A stretch of 64,000 nt of DNA from Polynucleobacter paneuropaeus (GCF_003261235.1 NZ_CP030085.1:1457241-1521240), one strand, 5' to 3'. Positions 7,758 through 17,402 are shown, numbered from the stretch's first letter. Program-made: numbers and translations. The notes: generated by a model not told the origin, from the letters alone.

Positions 7758-10102
7758 TCAATCGCAGCCAACTTGGCGATACTAAGCTGTAGCCACTTAA
7801 TGCCGTGACGCTTGAAATGAATTTGCGCTCGTGCATCCTTATCTAAACCCTCTAAAGCAGTAACGCGCCCTTCACCAAACTTAGTGTGGAACACATTTTG
7901 TCCAATCTTAAATGGATAAGTATCCCGTGGGGGAGCAGCCATTCTTTTGACATTATTTGATAGAGTGCTATGCGCTCTCGTTACTGGACGATCGCTACCT
8001 GAGTCAAAGAAATCATTCGACTCGTACTCTCTTTGTCGTGTGTAGCCATCATTCCAGGTAGAGCCTGAACTTCTACCACCCCAACGCGCATCCTTTGCTT
8101 TGGGTGTTAGCCATTTGAGTGAGTCGGATGGTAACTCTTCAAGAAAGCGCGAAGGCATGTTGTAGCGGACTTGGCCATGCAACATACGAGATTGGGTATG
8201 AGAGAGATACAAACGTTCTTTAGCCCGCGTAATCGCAACGTACATTAAGCGCCGCTCTTCTTCCAAGCCGTTGAGCTCATTTACGCTATTTTCGTGAGGA
8301 AATAGACCTTCCTCAAGGCCTGTGATAAATACTGAGGTGAACTCAAGCCCTTTGGCGGAGTGCACCGTCATCAATTGGACAGCGTCTTGCCCAGCTTGCG
8401 CTTGGTTATCGCCAGCCTCTAGTGAAGCATGTGACAAGAAGGAAGCCAAGGGAGAAACTTCAACATCACCTGGTGCATTCTCGCCGGGTAAGGTCGCTGC
8501 TTTAGCATCTTGACCATAACCCTCTTCTGCAATAAATGCAGTGGCAGCGTTAATCAATTCTTGTAAGTTCTCTACGCGATCCTGCCCTTCGCGCTCACCC
8601 AGATAATGTTGAATCAAGCCGCTATGCTGAATCACAAACTCCACCGTTTCAGGCAAGGTATTGTGACGAGTTGCTTCACGCATGTGATCAATTAAACGCA
8701 CAAAGCCACCTAATGCTGCACCTGCTTTACCTTCCAAGCTAGAAGCAGCCAAATAGAGCGAACATTGTTGAGCACGCGCAGCGTCTTGTAAGGCTTCAAT
8801 CGATCGAGCCCCAATACCACGCGTTGGAAAGTTCACTACCCGCGAGAAGGAGGTGTCATCGTTGGGATTTTCAAGCAAACGCAGATATGCGAGAGCATGC
8901 TTAATCTCAGCCCGCTCGAAGAAGCGCAAGCCACCATACACACGATAAGGTAAGCCGGCAGAAAACAAAGCATGCTCAATAATTCGTGACTGGGCATTAC
9001 TCCGATAGAGCAGCGCAATCTCCGTGCGCTGAATGCCGCTATTGATCAAAGCTTTAATTTCATCTACGAGCCAGGAGGCCTCTAAGCTATCGCTTGCTGC
9101 TTCATAGATACGAACTGGCTCGCCATGCCCAGCATCGGTGCGCAGATTTTTACCTAATCGTTCAGTGTTATTCGAAATCAGGTGGTTTGCTGTATCTAAG
9201 ATGTGGCCATGCGATCGATAATTTTGCTCCAGCTTAACCATCATGGGATGGAACTGCTTCTCATATAGACGCATGTTCTCAACATCGGCACCACGGAAAG
9301 CATAAATACTTTGATCATCATCACCGACCGCAAATACGGCACTTCGCTGAGTGGATGGACGACTACCATCATGACCAGAAAGTAATTTGAGCCAGGCATA
9401 TTGCAAAGCATTTGTATCCTGAAACTCATCAATCAAAATATGACGAAAGCGTTCTTGATAGTGCGTTCGAATCGGTTCAGAGTGCTTGAGTAATTCATAA
9501 CTACGCAGCAGAAGCTCTGCAAAATCTACTACCCCTTCACGCTGACATTGCTCATCATAGGCTTGATAGAGTTGCGCCATCTTGGCCTGGAAATCATCGC
9601 CACTTTCTATATCTTTTGCACGCAAACCTCGCTCTTTTGCATGAGCAATAAAGTATTGCAATTGCTTAGGTGGATACTTTTCATCATCTACTTTTAAGCC
9701 TTTCAATAGACGCTTAATCGCAGATAGCTGATCTTGGGTATCGAGAATTTGAAAGGTTGAAGGTAAACCGGCATCTTTATGGTGGGCTCGTAGCAGACGA
9801 TTGCACAGACCATGAAAAGTGCCGATCCACATGCCGCGGGTATTAATCGGCAACATGGCGCCTAAACGAATGAGCATCTCTTTGGCAGCTTTATTGGTGA
9901 ATGTGACTGCCAAGACCCCAATTGGGGAAACCTGCCCAGTTTGGATTAACCAAGCAATCCGGGTCGTAAGCACACGGGTCTTGCCACTGCCTGCTCCCGC
10001 GAGAATGAGAGCGGATTGGGCATGGCCATTTTGATCAACAGGAGGGAGGGTAACTGCCTCGCCCTGTTCTGGATTGAGGTTGGCGAGTAAGTCGGAGTAC
10101 AT
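7754..10102 (-). CDS. uvrD: DNA helicase II, superfamily 1 UvrD type
   Basis: 782 aa. 3'-5' helicase of nucleotide excision and mismatch repair. Walker A AGAGSGKT (about residues 36-43), Walker B DEFQDTN, motif III GDDDQSIYAFRG, motif IV LEQNYRS, motif V TVHSAKGLEF and motif VI YVAITRAKE are all present. The RAHHKDAGLP segment and a C-terminal domain ending KFGEGRVTAL..IKWLQL match UvrD rather than Rep. A low-complexity linker (about 670-730) precedes the C-terminal domain. It starts only 24 bp from valS on the opposite strand, and its promoter is predicted to be leaderless. Confidence 0.95.
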   Translation of the reverse strand: MYSDLLANLNPEQGEAVTLPPVDQNGHAQSALILAGAGSGKTRVLTTRIAWLIQTGQVSPIGVLAVTFTNKAAKEMLIRLGAMLPINTRGMWIGTFHGLCNRLLRAHHKDAGLPSTFQILDTQDQLSAIKRLLKGLKVDDEKYPPKQLQYFIAHAKERGLRAKDIESGDDFQAKMAQLYQAYDEQCQREGVVDFAELLLRSYELLKHSEPIRTHYQERFRHILIDEFQDTNALQYAWLKLLSGHDGSRPSTQRSAVFAVGDDDQSIYAFRGADVENMRLYEKQFHPMMVKLEQNYRSHGHILDTANHLISNNTERLGKNLRTDAGHGEPVRIYEAASDSLEASWLVDEIKALINSGIQRTEIALLYRSNAQSRIIEHALFSAGLPYRVYGGLRFFERAEIKHALAYLRLLENPNDDTSFSRVVNFPTRGIGARSIEALQDAARAQQCSLYLAASSLEGKAGAALGGFVRLIDHMREATRHNTLPETVEFVIQHSGLIQHYLGEREGQDRVENLQELINAATAFIAEEGYGQDAKAATLPGENAPGDVEVSPLASFLSHASLEAGDNQAQAGQDAVQLMTVHSAKGLEFTSVFITGLEEGLFPHENSVNELNGLEEERRLMYVAITRAKERLYLSHTQSRMLHGQVRYNMPSRFLEELPSDSLKWLTPKAKDARWGGRSSGSTWNDGYTRQREYESNDFFDSGSDRPVTRAHSTLSNNVKRMAAPPRDTYPFKIGQNVFHTKFGEGRVTALEGLDKDARAQIHFKRHGIKWLQLSIAKLAAID

Positions 10103-10108
10103 CAGCCC

Positions 10109-10118
10109 AATTATAATT
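10109..10118. promoter_or_regulatory. Palindromic double -10 between uvrD and valS
   Basis: AATTATAATT is a perfect 10-bp palindrome in a 24-bp gap. Read rightward it gives TATAAT (10112-10117) 9 bp before the valS ATG at 10127; read leftward it gives TATAAT (10115-10110) 7 bp before the uvrD ATG at 10102. No Shine-Dalgarno fits in either gap. This predicts one DNA element serving both genes with no or almost no 5' leader. No clear -35 on either side. Confidence 0.65.
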
Positions 10119-10126
10119 TGCCTCTT

Positions 10127-13009
10127 ATGCCAAATGCTTCGAATACCCCTAATAAATCTCCTGTGGATGAGCTAGCCAAATCCTATGAGCCAGCACCCAT
10201 TGAAGCCTATTGGGGTCCCGAGTGGGAAAAGCGGGGTATTGCTGATGCCACCCTAGATGAAGATAAAGGTGACTTCAGTATTCAGTTACCACCGCCCAAT
10301 GTGACTGGTACCCTTCACATGGGACACGCCTTTAATCAAACCATCATGGATGGTTTGGTCCGGCATGCTCGAATGTCTGGCAAAAATACCCTTTGGGTTC
10401 CTGGGACTGATCATGCTGGTATCGCTACGCAGATTGTGGTCGAGCGCCAACTCGATGCCCAGAAAGTTTCTCGCCATGATTTAGGTCGTGAGAAGTTCTT
10501 GGAAAAAGTTTGGGAGTGGAAAGAAAGCTCGGGCTCAACCATCACTCGCCAAATTCGTCGCCTAGGCGCATCAATCGATTGGGCTAAAGAATATTTCACG
10601 ATGGACAGTAAAATGTCCAAAGCAGTGGTTGAAGTCTTTGTGCGTCTTTATGAACAGGGTCTGATTTATCGTGGCAAACGCTTAGTCAATTGGGATCCCG
10701 TTTTAGGTACTGCCGTCTCTGACCTTGAAGTAGTCAGTGAAGAAGAAGACGGTTCGATGTGGCATATCCGCTATCCACTGTCTGACGGCTCTGGTCAGCT
10801 GATCGTTGCTACTACCCGCCCAGAGACTCTGCTAGGCGACGTCGCAGTGATGGTGAATCCCAGTGATGAACGCTATCAACACCTCATCGGTAAATGGGTT
10901 TCGCTACCACTATGTGCTCGCGATATTCCAATCATTGCCGATGACTATGTAGATTTGAACTTTGGTACTGGTGTTGTCAAAGTCACGCCTGCACATGACT
11001 TTAATGACTATGCCGTTGGTCAACGCCATCAATTACCTCTCATTAATATTCTCACGCTGGATGCGAAGATCAATGAGAATGCGCCAGCGGAATACCAAGG
11101 CTTAGATCGCTTTGCTGCGCGCAAACAAATTGTTGCTGATCTCGATCAAGCTGGACTATTAGAAAAAGTGCAGCCTCATAAATTGATGGTGCCACGCGGT
11201 GACCGAACCCAAACCATCATTGAGCCCATGTTGACTGACCAATGGTTCGTTGCAGTCTCTAAACCCAGTCCAGACAATCAATATCAACCTGGATCCTCAA
11301 TTGCTGGAGCTGCGTTAGCAGCCGTCACTAATGGTGATATCAAACTTGTACCTGAAAACTGGATTAGCACCTACACCCAGTGGTTAGAGAATATTCAAGA
11401 CTGGTGCATCTCCCGTCAGCTCTGGTGGGGCCATCAAATCCCTGCCTGGTATGGCGACAATGGTCAAATCTTTGTAGCCCGCTCTGAATCAGAAGCTAAA
11501 GTGCAGGCAGTTGCTGCAGGCTATTCCGGAGCATTAAGTCGTGATGCTGACGTATTGGATACCTGGTTCAGCTCTGCCCTCGTTCCTTTTAGTTCACTTG
11601 GTTGGCCAGAAAAAACGCCAGCGCTTGAACACTTTTTGCCCTCCTCTGTTTTAGTCACTGGCTTTGACATCATCTTCTTTTGGGTAGCCCGCATGGTCAT
11701 GATGACCTGTCATTTCACGGGCAAAGTACCTTTTCATACAGTGTATGTTCATGGCTTAGTGCGTGATGCTGAAGGCCAGAAGATGAGCAAGTCGAAGGGC
11801 AATACCTTGGATCCAATCGATCTCATCGACGGCATTGAACTTGATGCATTAGTGAGTAAAAGAACGACTGGTTTGATGAATCCCAAACAAGCCGAGAGTA
11901 TTAGCAAGCGCACTCGCAAAGAGTTTCCTGAGGGCATTTCTGCATTTGGTACTGACGCTTTACGTTTTACCTTTGCTTCATTGGCATCCCTAGGTCGAAA
12001 TATCAACTTTGATCAAAAGCGCTGCGAAGGTTATCGCAACTTCTGCAACAAGCTTTGGAACGCTACTCGCTTTGTCTTAATGAACTGTCCTGGTAATCTA
12101 GAGGAGAATGGCTTTGCTCCTTGTGATGATCAGTGCGGCCCAGATGGCTATCTCGATTTTTCACCAGCAGATAAATGGATTGTTTCTTTATTACAGAGAA
12201 CCGAAGCTGAAGTTGAAAAAGGATTCCAGAACTATCGCTTTGACAATATTGCTAACAGCATCTACCAATTTGTTTGGGATGAGTATTGCGACTGGTACCT
12301 AGAGTTAGCCAAAGTTCAACTCCAAAATGGCACGCCAGCACAACAACGCGCTACCCGAAGAACTTTACTGCGCGTTCTGGAAACGATTTTGCGTTTAGCC
12401 CATCCTCTCATTCCTTTTATTACAGAGACCTTATGGCAAACCGTTGCACCTATGACGGGCAAAGCCTTAGAACAGCAAGCCAAACAAACGATCGCTTTAC
12501 AAGCCTACCCAATTGCTCAGCCTGAAAAAATCGATGCTCTAAGTGAGGCATGGCTTAATCAAATTAAGGCGATTGTGGATGCCTGTCGTAATCTGTGTGG
12601 AGAAATGCAAGTCTCACCCGCTCAGAAAGTACCTCTTTGGATTTGTGGGCCTGAGGCCTTCCTTAAACAAGCCACCCCTTACCTGCTTGCCTTAGCTAAA
12701 TTATCTGAAGTGAAGATCTACCAAGACGAGGCATCTATGGAAAAAGATGCTGCTGGAGCACCCATGGCCTTAGTAGGCGAGCTCAAACTCCTCTTGAAAA
12801 TTGAGGTTGATGTCGGCGCCGAGCGCATTCGTCTGGGCAAGGAAATCGATCGTCTGGCCAATGAAATCCAGAAAGCGCGCAGCAAACTTTCCAATGAAAG
12901 CTTTGTGGCACGGGCCCCTGAGGAGGTGGTAGCCCAGGAAAAACAACGTCTTACAGGATTTGAGCAAAACCATGAGAAGCTTGTTGCACAATTAGAGCGT
13001 CTGAAATAA
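10127..13009 (+). CDS. valS: Valyl-tRNA synthetase
   Basis: 960 aa from ATG 10127; an in-frame TTG three codons upstream is less likely because it overlaps the -10. Class Ia synthetase: HIGH motif as HMGH in GTLHMGHAFNQ, GTDHAGIATQ, an editing (CP1) domain with TTRPETLLGD, and KMSKSKGN. The C-terminal about 70 residues form the coiled-coil tRNA-binding arm (GAERIRLGKEIDRLANEIQK). Normal family length. galU follows after 25 bp on the same strand. Confidence 0.97.
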   Translation: MPNASNTPNKSPVDELAKSYEPAPIEAYWGPEWEKRGIADATLDEDKGDFSIQLPPPNVTGTLHMGHAFNQTIMDGLVRHARMSGKNTLWVPGTDHAGIATQIVVERQLDAQKVSRHDLGREKFLEKVWEWKESSGSTITRQIRRLGASIDWAKEYFTMDSKMSKAVVEVFVRLYEQGLIYRGKRLVNWDPVLGTAVSDLEVVSEEEDGSMWHIRYPLSDGSGQLIVATTRPETLLGDVAVMVNPSDERYQHLIGKWVSLPLCARDIPIIADDYVDLNFGTGVVKVTPAHDFNDYAVGQRHQLPLINILTLDAKINENAPAEYQGLDRFAARKQIVADLDQAGLLEKVQPHKLMVPRGDRTQTIIEPMLTDQWFVAVSKPSPDNQYQPGSSIAGAALAAVTNGDIKLVPENWISTYTQWLENIQDWCISRQLWWGHQIPAWYGDNGQIFVARSESEAKVQAVAAGYSGALSRDADVLDTWFSSALVPFSSLGWPEKTPALEHFLPSSVLVTGFDIIFFWVARMVMMTCHFTGKVPFHTVYVHGLVRDAEGQKMSKSKGNTLDPIDLIDGIELDALVSKRTTGLMNPKQAESISKRTRKEFPEGISAFGTDALRFTFASLASLGRNINFDQKRCEGYRNFCNKLWNATRFVLMNCPGNLEENGFAPCDDQCGPDGYLDFSPADKWIVSLLQRTEAEVEKGFQNYRFDNIANSIYQFVWDEYCDWYLELAKVQLQNGTPAQQRATRRTLLRVLETILRLAHPLIPFITETLWQTVAPMTGKALEQQAKQTIALQAYPIAQPEKIDALSEAWLNQIKAIVDACRNLCGEMQVSPAQKVPLWICGPEAFLKQATPYLLALAKLSEVKIYQDEASMEKDAAGAPMALVGELKLLLKIEVDVGAERIRLGKEIDRLANEIQKARSKLSNESFVARAPEEVVAQEKQRLTGFEQNHEKLVAQLERLK

Positions 13010-13034
13010 CTCACTCATTAATGACTACTGCGCT

Positions 13035-13919
13035 ATGACCACTACGAATAAATCCGTTACTAAAGCTGTTTTCCCGGTTGCGGGTTTAGGTACCCGCTTC
13101 TTGCCGGCTACTAAGGCTAGTCCTAAGGAAATGCTCAATGTGGTTGATAAGCCCTTAATTCAATATGCGGTTGAGGAAGCTATTGCAGCTGGCATCACCG
13201 AGATGATCTTCGTAACCGGTCGCAGCAAGCGCGCCATTGAAGATCACTTTGATAAAGCCTACGAATTAGAGGCTGAGTTAGAAGCCAAGAATAAACAAGC
13301 GCTGTTAAAAATCGTACGTAACGTAAAACCCAGTCATGTCGATTGTGTTTATGTTCGTCAGCCCGAGGCCCTCGGATTGGGTCATGCTGTCTTGTGCGCC
13401 GAGAAGCTCGTGCGCGATGAACCCTTTGCCATCATCCTAGCGGATGACTTATTAGACGGTCAGCCTGCTGTGCTCAAGCAAATGCTCGCAGTGCATGATG
13501 CTCAAAAAGGTTCAGTACTAGCAGTAGAAAAAATTGATCCCGCTAAGAGTAGTTCTTATGGAATTATTTCGGGGCCAGAAGTGAGCAAGGGGATATATCG
13601 TCTCGATGGCATTGTTGAAAAACCCCAACCTAAAGATGCACCATCTAACCTAGCTGTAGTAGGTCGCTATGTACTGTCATCAAACATTTTTCAACACATC
13701 CGCAACCTCAAACCCGGCGCCGGTGGTGAAATTCAACTTACCGATGCGATTGCTTCGCTGCTTAAGGAGGAGCCGGTATTCGGTTATGAGTACAGCGGAG
13801 TTCGGTATGACTGTGGCAGTAAATTAGGCTACCTAAAAGCTTCGATTGAATTTGCTTTGCGCCATCCAGAAGTCGGCGATGATTTTGCTGCCTACCTTAA
13901 GAGTCGCTCACTGAGCTGA
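13035..13919 (+). CDS. galU: UTP-glucose-1-phosphate uridylyltransferase
   Basis: 294 aa. Makes UDP-glucose for surface polysaccharides. Nucleotidyltransferase motif GLGTRFLPATKASPKEML at about residues 18-35, the ILADDLLDG metal-binding segment and the VEKP motif near residue 200 are intact. Length matches the bacterial GalU family (about 290-300 aa). It lies 25 bp after valS and may be cotranscribed. It ends 13 bp from the convergent tusA-like gene. Confidence 0.95.
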   Translation: MTTTNKSVTKAVFPVAGLGTRFLPATKASPKEMLNVVDKPLIQYAVEEAIAAGITEMIFVTGRSKRAIEDHFDKAYELEAELEAKNKQALLKIVRNVKPSHVDCVYVRQPEALGLGHAVLCAEKLVRDEPFAIILADDLLDGQPAVLKQMLAVHDAQKGSVLAVEKIDPAKSSSYGIISGPEVSKGIYRLDGIVEKPQPKDAPSNLAVVGRYVLSSNIFQHIRNLKPGAGGEIQLTDAIASLLKEEPVFGYEYSGVRYDCGSKLGYLKASIEFALRHPEVGDDFAAYLKSRSLS

Positions 13920-13932
13920 GTTACTGAGGCGC

Positions 13933-14160
13933 TTATCTTCTTTTCATAAAGAAGATTAAGACTTCGCCTTCTTTACCGGATCCCAAGAGTTCGTTACCAG
14001 TTTGTTTGGCAAAGGCAGGAAAGTCATGGACTGCGCCTGCATCGGTTGCTTTGATCTTCAACACTTCGCCTGATTGCATATTAGCCAAAGCTTTTTTGGT
14101 GCGCAAAATTGGGAGCGGACAATTCATACCGATCGCATCGACTTCTGCGTTGAAGGGCAT
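13933..14160 (-). CDS. TusA/SirA-like sulfur carrier protein
   Basis: 75 aa from ATG 14160. It carries the family CPxP motif in GMNCPLPILRTKKAL (Cys about 13), the site that holds persulfide sulfur. The family passes sulfur to tRNA-modification or cofactor pathways; which one here is not clear, so no symbol is given. Longer in-frame starts (GTG, TTG up to 14193) would overlap the end of alaS. It follows the alaS stop by 14 bp and is likely in the same transcript. Confidence 0.85.
   Translation of the reverse strand: MPFNAEVDAIGMNCPLPILRTKKALANMQSGEVLKIKATDAGAVHDFPAFAKQTGNELLGSGKEGEVLIFFMKRR
13935..13956. terminator. AT-rich 9-bp inverted repeat at galU/tusA-like 3' ends
   Basis: ATCTTCTTT-tcat-AAAGAAGAT, a perfect 9-bp inverted repeat over the last codons of the tusA-like gene and just after galU. 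It is low in GC, so it would be a weak terminator; it may only reflect coding of the basic C-terminus. Confidence 0.3.
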
Positions 14161-14174
14161 ATTAAGATCGCCGC

Positions 14175-16799
14175 TCACTTGCTCGCCACCCAATCTTTAA
14201 CTCCAGCTAATGCGGCTGGTAGAGCGGCTGGATTCGTGCCACCTGCCATTGCCATCTCAGGCTTACCTCCGCCCTTACCGCCGACTTGCAGGGCAACAAA
14301 GTTAACTAGGTCTCCCGCCTTTACTTTAGCAATCGTATCGGCTGTTACGCCTGCAATCAGACTGACTTTATCGCCTTGGACAGAGGCTAAAACAATCGCA
14401 GCAGTTTTGAGCTTCGCTTTAAGGGCATCCATCGTCTCGCGCAAGACTTGGGCGTCTGCCCCATCCAAACGAGCTGCTAACACCTTTATTCCATTGACAT
14501 CGATGGCTTGACTGGCCAATTCATCGCCTTGGCTTGCAGCGAATTTAGAGTTCACTTTCTCAAGCTCACGTTCAGCTTGACGTAAGCTGTCTTGTAGTTG
14601 CGTCACACGATTCACTAAATCACCAGGGTGCGTTTTCAGAATTGCTGCGGCCTCATTGACACGATCCTCTAGGCCTTGCAAGAAATGTAGAGCATTGCTT
14701 CCTGTCACTGCTTCTACCCGGCGAATACCAGCCGCAACACCACTTTCAGAAACAATCTTTAAGCTACCGATATCACCAGTCCGCTGGACATGAGTGCCAC
14801 CACACAATTCTTTTGAGCTACCAATTTCCAATACGCGTACTTCTTCGCCATACTTCTCGCCGAAGAGCATCATTGCACCCGTTTTCTGGGCATCGTCCAG
14901 TGACATGACTTTGGCAGAGGTGGCAGCGTTGGCTAGGATTTCCGCATTCACGATATCTTCAATCCGACGGATCTCTGCTGCAGAAATTGGCGCATTATGC
15001 GTAAAGTCAAAACGGGTTTTAGTGGCATCCACTAAAGAACCTTTTTGCTGAACATGATCACCGAGCACTTCACGCAAAGCCTTATGCAAAATATGGGTAG
15101 CGCTATGGTTACGCATGGTCTCTAAACGAAGTTTAGTGTCGACAATGGCATTGAGCGTATCACCTAACTTCAACTCACCTTCGAGCAATTCACCTTGATG
15201 GCCAAAGACATCAGTTTGAATTTTGAAAGTATCTTGTACACCAAAGCGGGCAGACTCATTACGTAATTCGCCTTGGTCGCCAACCTGACCGCCAGACTCA
15301 GCGTAGAAAGGAGTGTTATCCAAAACAACGACGGCTGCATCGCCCGCCTTAATGTTTTGCACAGAAGCGCCGTCCAGATATAAGGCAACAATTTTGGCGC
15401 CCTCATGTTTGAAATTTTCATATCCATGAAACCGAGTGGGCTTGCCTGAGTACTCTAAACCTTGGGCTACTTTGAATTTACCTGCAGCCCTAGCCTGATC
15501 GCGTTGCTTTTGCATTGCCTGCTCAAAGCCCTCTGCATCGACTGTAACGCTGCGCTCACGACAAACGTCAGCAGTCAAATCTAGCGGGAAACCAAAAGTG
15601 TCGTGCAAGCGGAAGGCGGTCTCGCCATCAATGACTTTTGCACCACCGGCCAAAGCATTCTCCAGAATCTCCATCCCGTTGGAAATAGTCTGAAAGAAAC
15701 GCTCTTCTTCTTGCTTTAGAACTTCACTGACCTTGTCTTGTGCTGCACGTAACTCTGGGTAAGCATCACCCATCTCTTTGACTAGTGCAGGAACCAATTG
15801 ATAGAAGAAAGGTTTACGCGCGCCAAGCTTGTAACCATGTCGGATAGCTCGACGTGCAATGCGGCGCAGAACATAACCGCGCCCAGCATTACCGGGGATC
15901 ACACCATCAACCACCACAAAGCTACAGGCACGAATATGATCTGCAATCACCTTGAGTGATGGGCTATTAGCATCGCAATTGCCACCACCTGCAGCATCGA
16001 CAGCTTCTTTTGCAGTTTTTAATAGGTTAACGAATAAGTCAATTTCATAATTGGAATGCACGTGCTGCAGAACTGCTGCAATGCGCTCAAGGCCCATGCC
16101 TGTATCAACACTGGGCTTGGGTAACGGGTGCATATTGCCAGCCTCATCACGATTAAATTGCATGAAGACGTTATTCCAGATCTCAATGAAACGATCGCCG
16201 TCCTCATCAGAACTACCGGGAGGCCCACCTGGAATATGTTCTCCGTGATCATAGAAAATTTCAGTACAAGGACCACATGGTCCCGTGTCGCCCATCATCC
16301 AAAAATTATCGGAGGCATAGCGTGAGCCTTTGTTATCACCAATCCGAATGATCCGATCAGCAGGGACGCCAATCTGATCTTTCCAAATCGCATACGCTTC
16401 ATCATCCTCGGCGTACACAGTAACAAGGAGTTTCTCTTTAGGCAGCTTGAAGACTTGCGTCAATAGATCCCATGCAAACTGAATCGCCTCTTTCTTAAAG
16501 TAATCCCCGAAAGAGAAGTTGCCCAGCATTTCAAAGAAAGTGTGATGACGTGCGGTGTAACCCACATTATCTAAATCATTGTGCTTACCACCTGCCCGAA
16601 TACATTTCTGAGCAGTCGTTGCGCGGCTATAAGGACGTTTATCAAATCCCAGAAAAACATCTTTGAATTGATTCATGCCTGCGTTAGTAAACAGCAAGGT
16701 AGGATCATCTCCAGGTACTACGGGGCTAGATGGGACAATTTGATGACCTTTGCTGGCAAAGAAATCCAGGTAGGCTTGGCGAATTTGGGAGACTTTCAT
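14175..16799 (-). CDS. alaS: Alanyl-tRNA synthetase
   Basis: 874 aa. Class IIc synthetase domain (about 1-240; FTNAGMNQFKDVFLG, RAGGKHNDLDNVG), tRNA-recognition domain, editing domain with the zinc-site motifs NHSATHILH and CGGTHV, then a coiled region and the C-Ala domain ending MAGGTNPAALPAAL. Complete and of normal length. The start at 16799 is preceded on its strand by GATAAT 7 bp upstream, with no Shine-Dalgarno. Confidence 0.97.
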   Translation of the reverse strand: MKVSQIRQAYLDFFASKGHQIVPSSPVVPGDDPTLLFTNAGMNQFKDVFLGFDKRPYSRATTAQKCIRAGGKHNDLDNVGYTARHHTFFEMLGNFSFGDYFKKEAIQFAWDLLTQVFKLPKEKLLVTVYAEDDEAYAIWKDQIGVPADRIIRIGDNKGSRYASDNFWMMGDTGPCGPCTEIFYDHGEHIPGGPPGSSDEDGDRFIEIWNNVFMQFNRDEAGNMHPLPKPSVDTGMGLERIAAVLQHVHSNYEIDLFVNLLKTAKEAVDAAGGGNCDANSPSLKVIADHIRACSFVVVDGVIPGNAGRGYVLRRIARRAIRHGYKLGARKPFFYQLVPALVKEMGDAYPELRAAQDKVSEVLKQEEERFFQTISNGMEILENALAGGAKVIDGETAFRLHDTFGFPLDLTADVCRERSVTVDAEGFEQAMQKQRDQARAAGKFKVAQGLEYSGKPTRFHGYENFKHEGAKIVALYLDGASVQNIKAGDAAVVVLDNTPFYAESGGQVGDQGELRNESARFGVQDTFKIQTDVFGHQGELLEGELKLGDTLNAIVDTKLRLETMRNHSATHILHKALREVLGDHVQQKGSLVDATKTRFDFTHNAPISAAEIRRIEDIVNAEILANAATSAKVMSLDDAQKTGAMMLFGEKYGEEVRVLEIGSSKELCGGTHVQRTGDIGSLKIVSESGVAAGIRRVEAVTGSNALHFLQGLEDRVNEAAAILKTHPGDLVNRVTQLQDSLRQAERELEKVNSKFAASQGDELASQAIDVNGIKVLAARLDGADAQVLRETMDALKAKLKTAAIVLASVQGDKVSLIAGVTADTIAKVKAGDLVNFVALQVGGKGGGKPEMAMAGGTNPAALPAALAGVKDWVASK

Positions 16800-16806
16800 G
16801 TCAATA

Positions 16807-16812
16807 ATTATC
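16807..16812 (-). promoter_or_regulatory. -10 hexamer for alaS, leaderless spacing
   Basis: GATAAT (5 of 6) on the minus strand, ending 7 bp before the alaS ATG. No ribosome site fits between them. No clear -35. Confidence 0.45.
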
Positions 16813-16826
16813 GCATTGGCCCAAAT

Positions 16827-16842
16827 CTAGGGCAAACCCTAG
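16827..16842. repeat. Inverted repeat CTAGGG-caaa-CCCTAG between alaS and tctB
   Basis: A perfect 6-bp inverted repeat with a 4-bp centre, 15 bp upstream of the alaS -10 and about 85 bp upstream of tctB. Another partial copy, TCTAGGT, lies at about 16852. It could be an operator for either gene; function unknown. Confidence 0.4.
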
Positions 16843-16892
16843 GGAGGGGTGTCTAGGTCTGCCTTACAATTCATCAGCTTTGATATAAATAA

Positions 16893-16910
16893 ATCGGCTC
16901 AAACGCCGAT
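16893..16910 (+). promoter_or_regulatory. Small hairpin in the tctB leader next to the ribosome site
   Basis: ATCGGC-tcaaac-GCCGAT, a 6-bp stem with a 6-nt loop, ends 6 bp before the AAGGAG ribosome site (16915-16920) of tctB. A TATAAA-like element lies just upstream at about 16883. The position suits control of translation or mRNA stability, but this is inference. Confidence 0.35.
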
Positions 16911-16925
16911 ACACAAGGAGATTTT

Positions 16926-17384
16926 GTGGAAATTCGTAATCAAAAAGATTTCGGTGCTGGCCTGATGTACATGGTTGTCGGCATCTTTTTTGCCTATTTG
17001 GCTAGCCAATATCAAATGGGCACGCCTGCCAAAATGGGCCCTGGCTACTTTCCCTTCTGGATTGGCGTACTCTTGGCTGCAATTGGCTTGCTCGTTTTAA
17101 TCAAATCACTTAGCGCCAAGGCAAGCATTGAAAAGCTTCCGTCCTTTAATTGGAAAATCATCTTCTTAATCACTGGGTCTGTATTTCTATATGGAATCTT
17201 GCTCCCGATTATGGGTTTTGCCTTCTCCATTCTGGTCCTGGTCTTCACCTCGGCCTATGCTAGTCATGAATTCCATTGGAAGGGCACACTGGTTAATGCG
17301 GTAGTGCTAGCTAGCGCGACCTATTTAGTATTTGTGCAGGGATTGAAATTGCAATTTCCGCTTCTCCCCTTCTTCTTACAATAA
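16926..17384 (+). CDS. tctB: Tripartite tricarboxylate transporter, small membrane subunit TctB
   Basis: 152 aa, four membrane segments, with the family start RNQKDFGAGLMYMVVG and the motif PAKMGPGYFPFW (about residues 37-48). TctB pairs with TctA to form a sodium- or proton-coupled uptake system for citrate or other carboxylates fed by a periplasmic binding protein (TctC). The start is GTG at 16926 with AAGGAG 5 bp upstream. tctA follows after 18 bp. No tctC lies nearby, so the binding protein must be encoded elsewhere. Confidence 0.88.
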   Translation: MEIRNQKDFGAGLMYMVVGIFFAYLASQYQMGTPAKMGPGYFPFWIGVLLAAIGLLVLIKSLSAKASIEKLPSFNWKIIFLITGSVFLYGILLPIMGFAFSILVLVFTSAYASHEFHWKGTLVNAVVLASATYLVFVQGLKLQFPLLPFFLQ

Positions 17385-17402
17385 TTTACCGGGACACTAA
17401 AA

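Noticed and set aside
14006..14511. Plus-strand open frames opposite alaS and the tusA-like gene
   Set aside because: They are composition shadows of alaS: no ribosome site, no known motif, and overlap with a complete essential gene.
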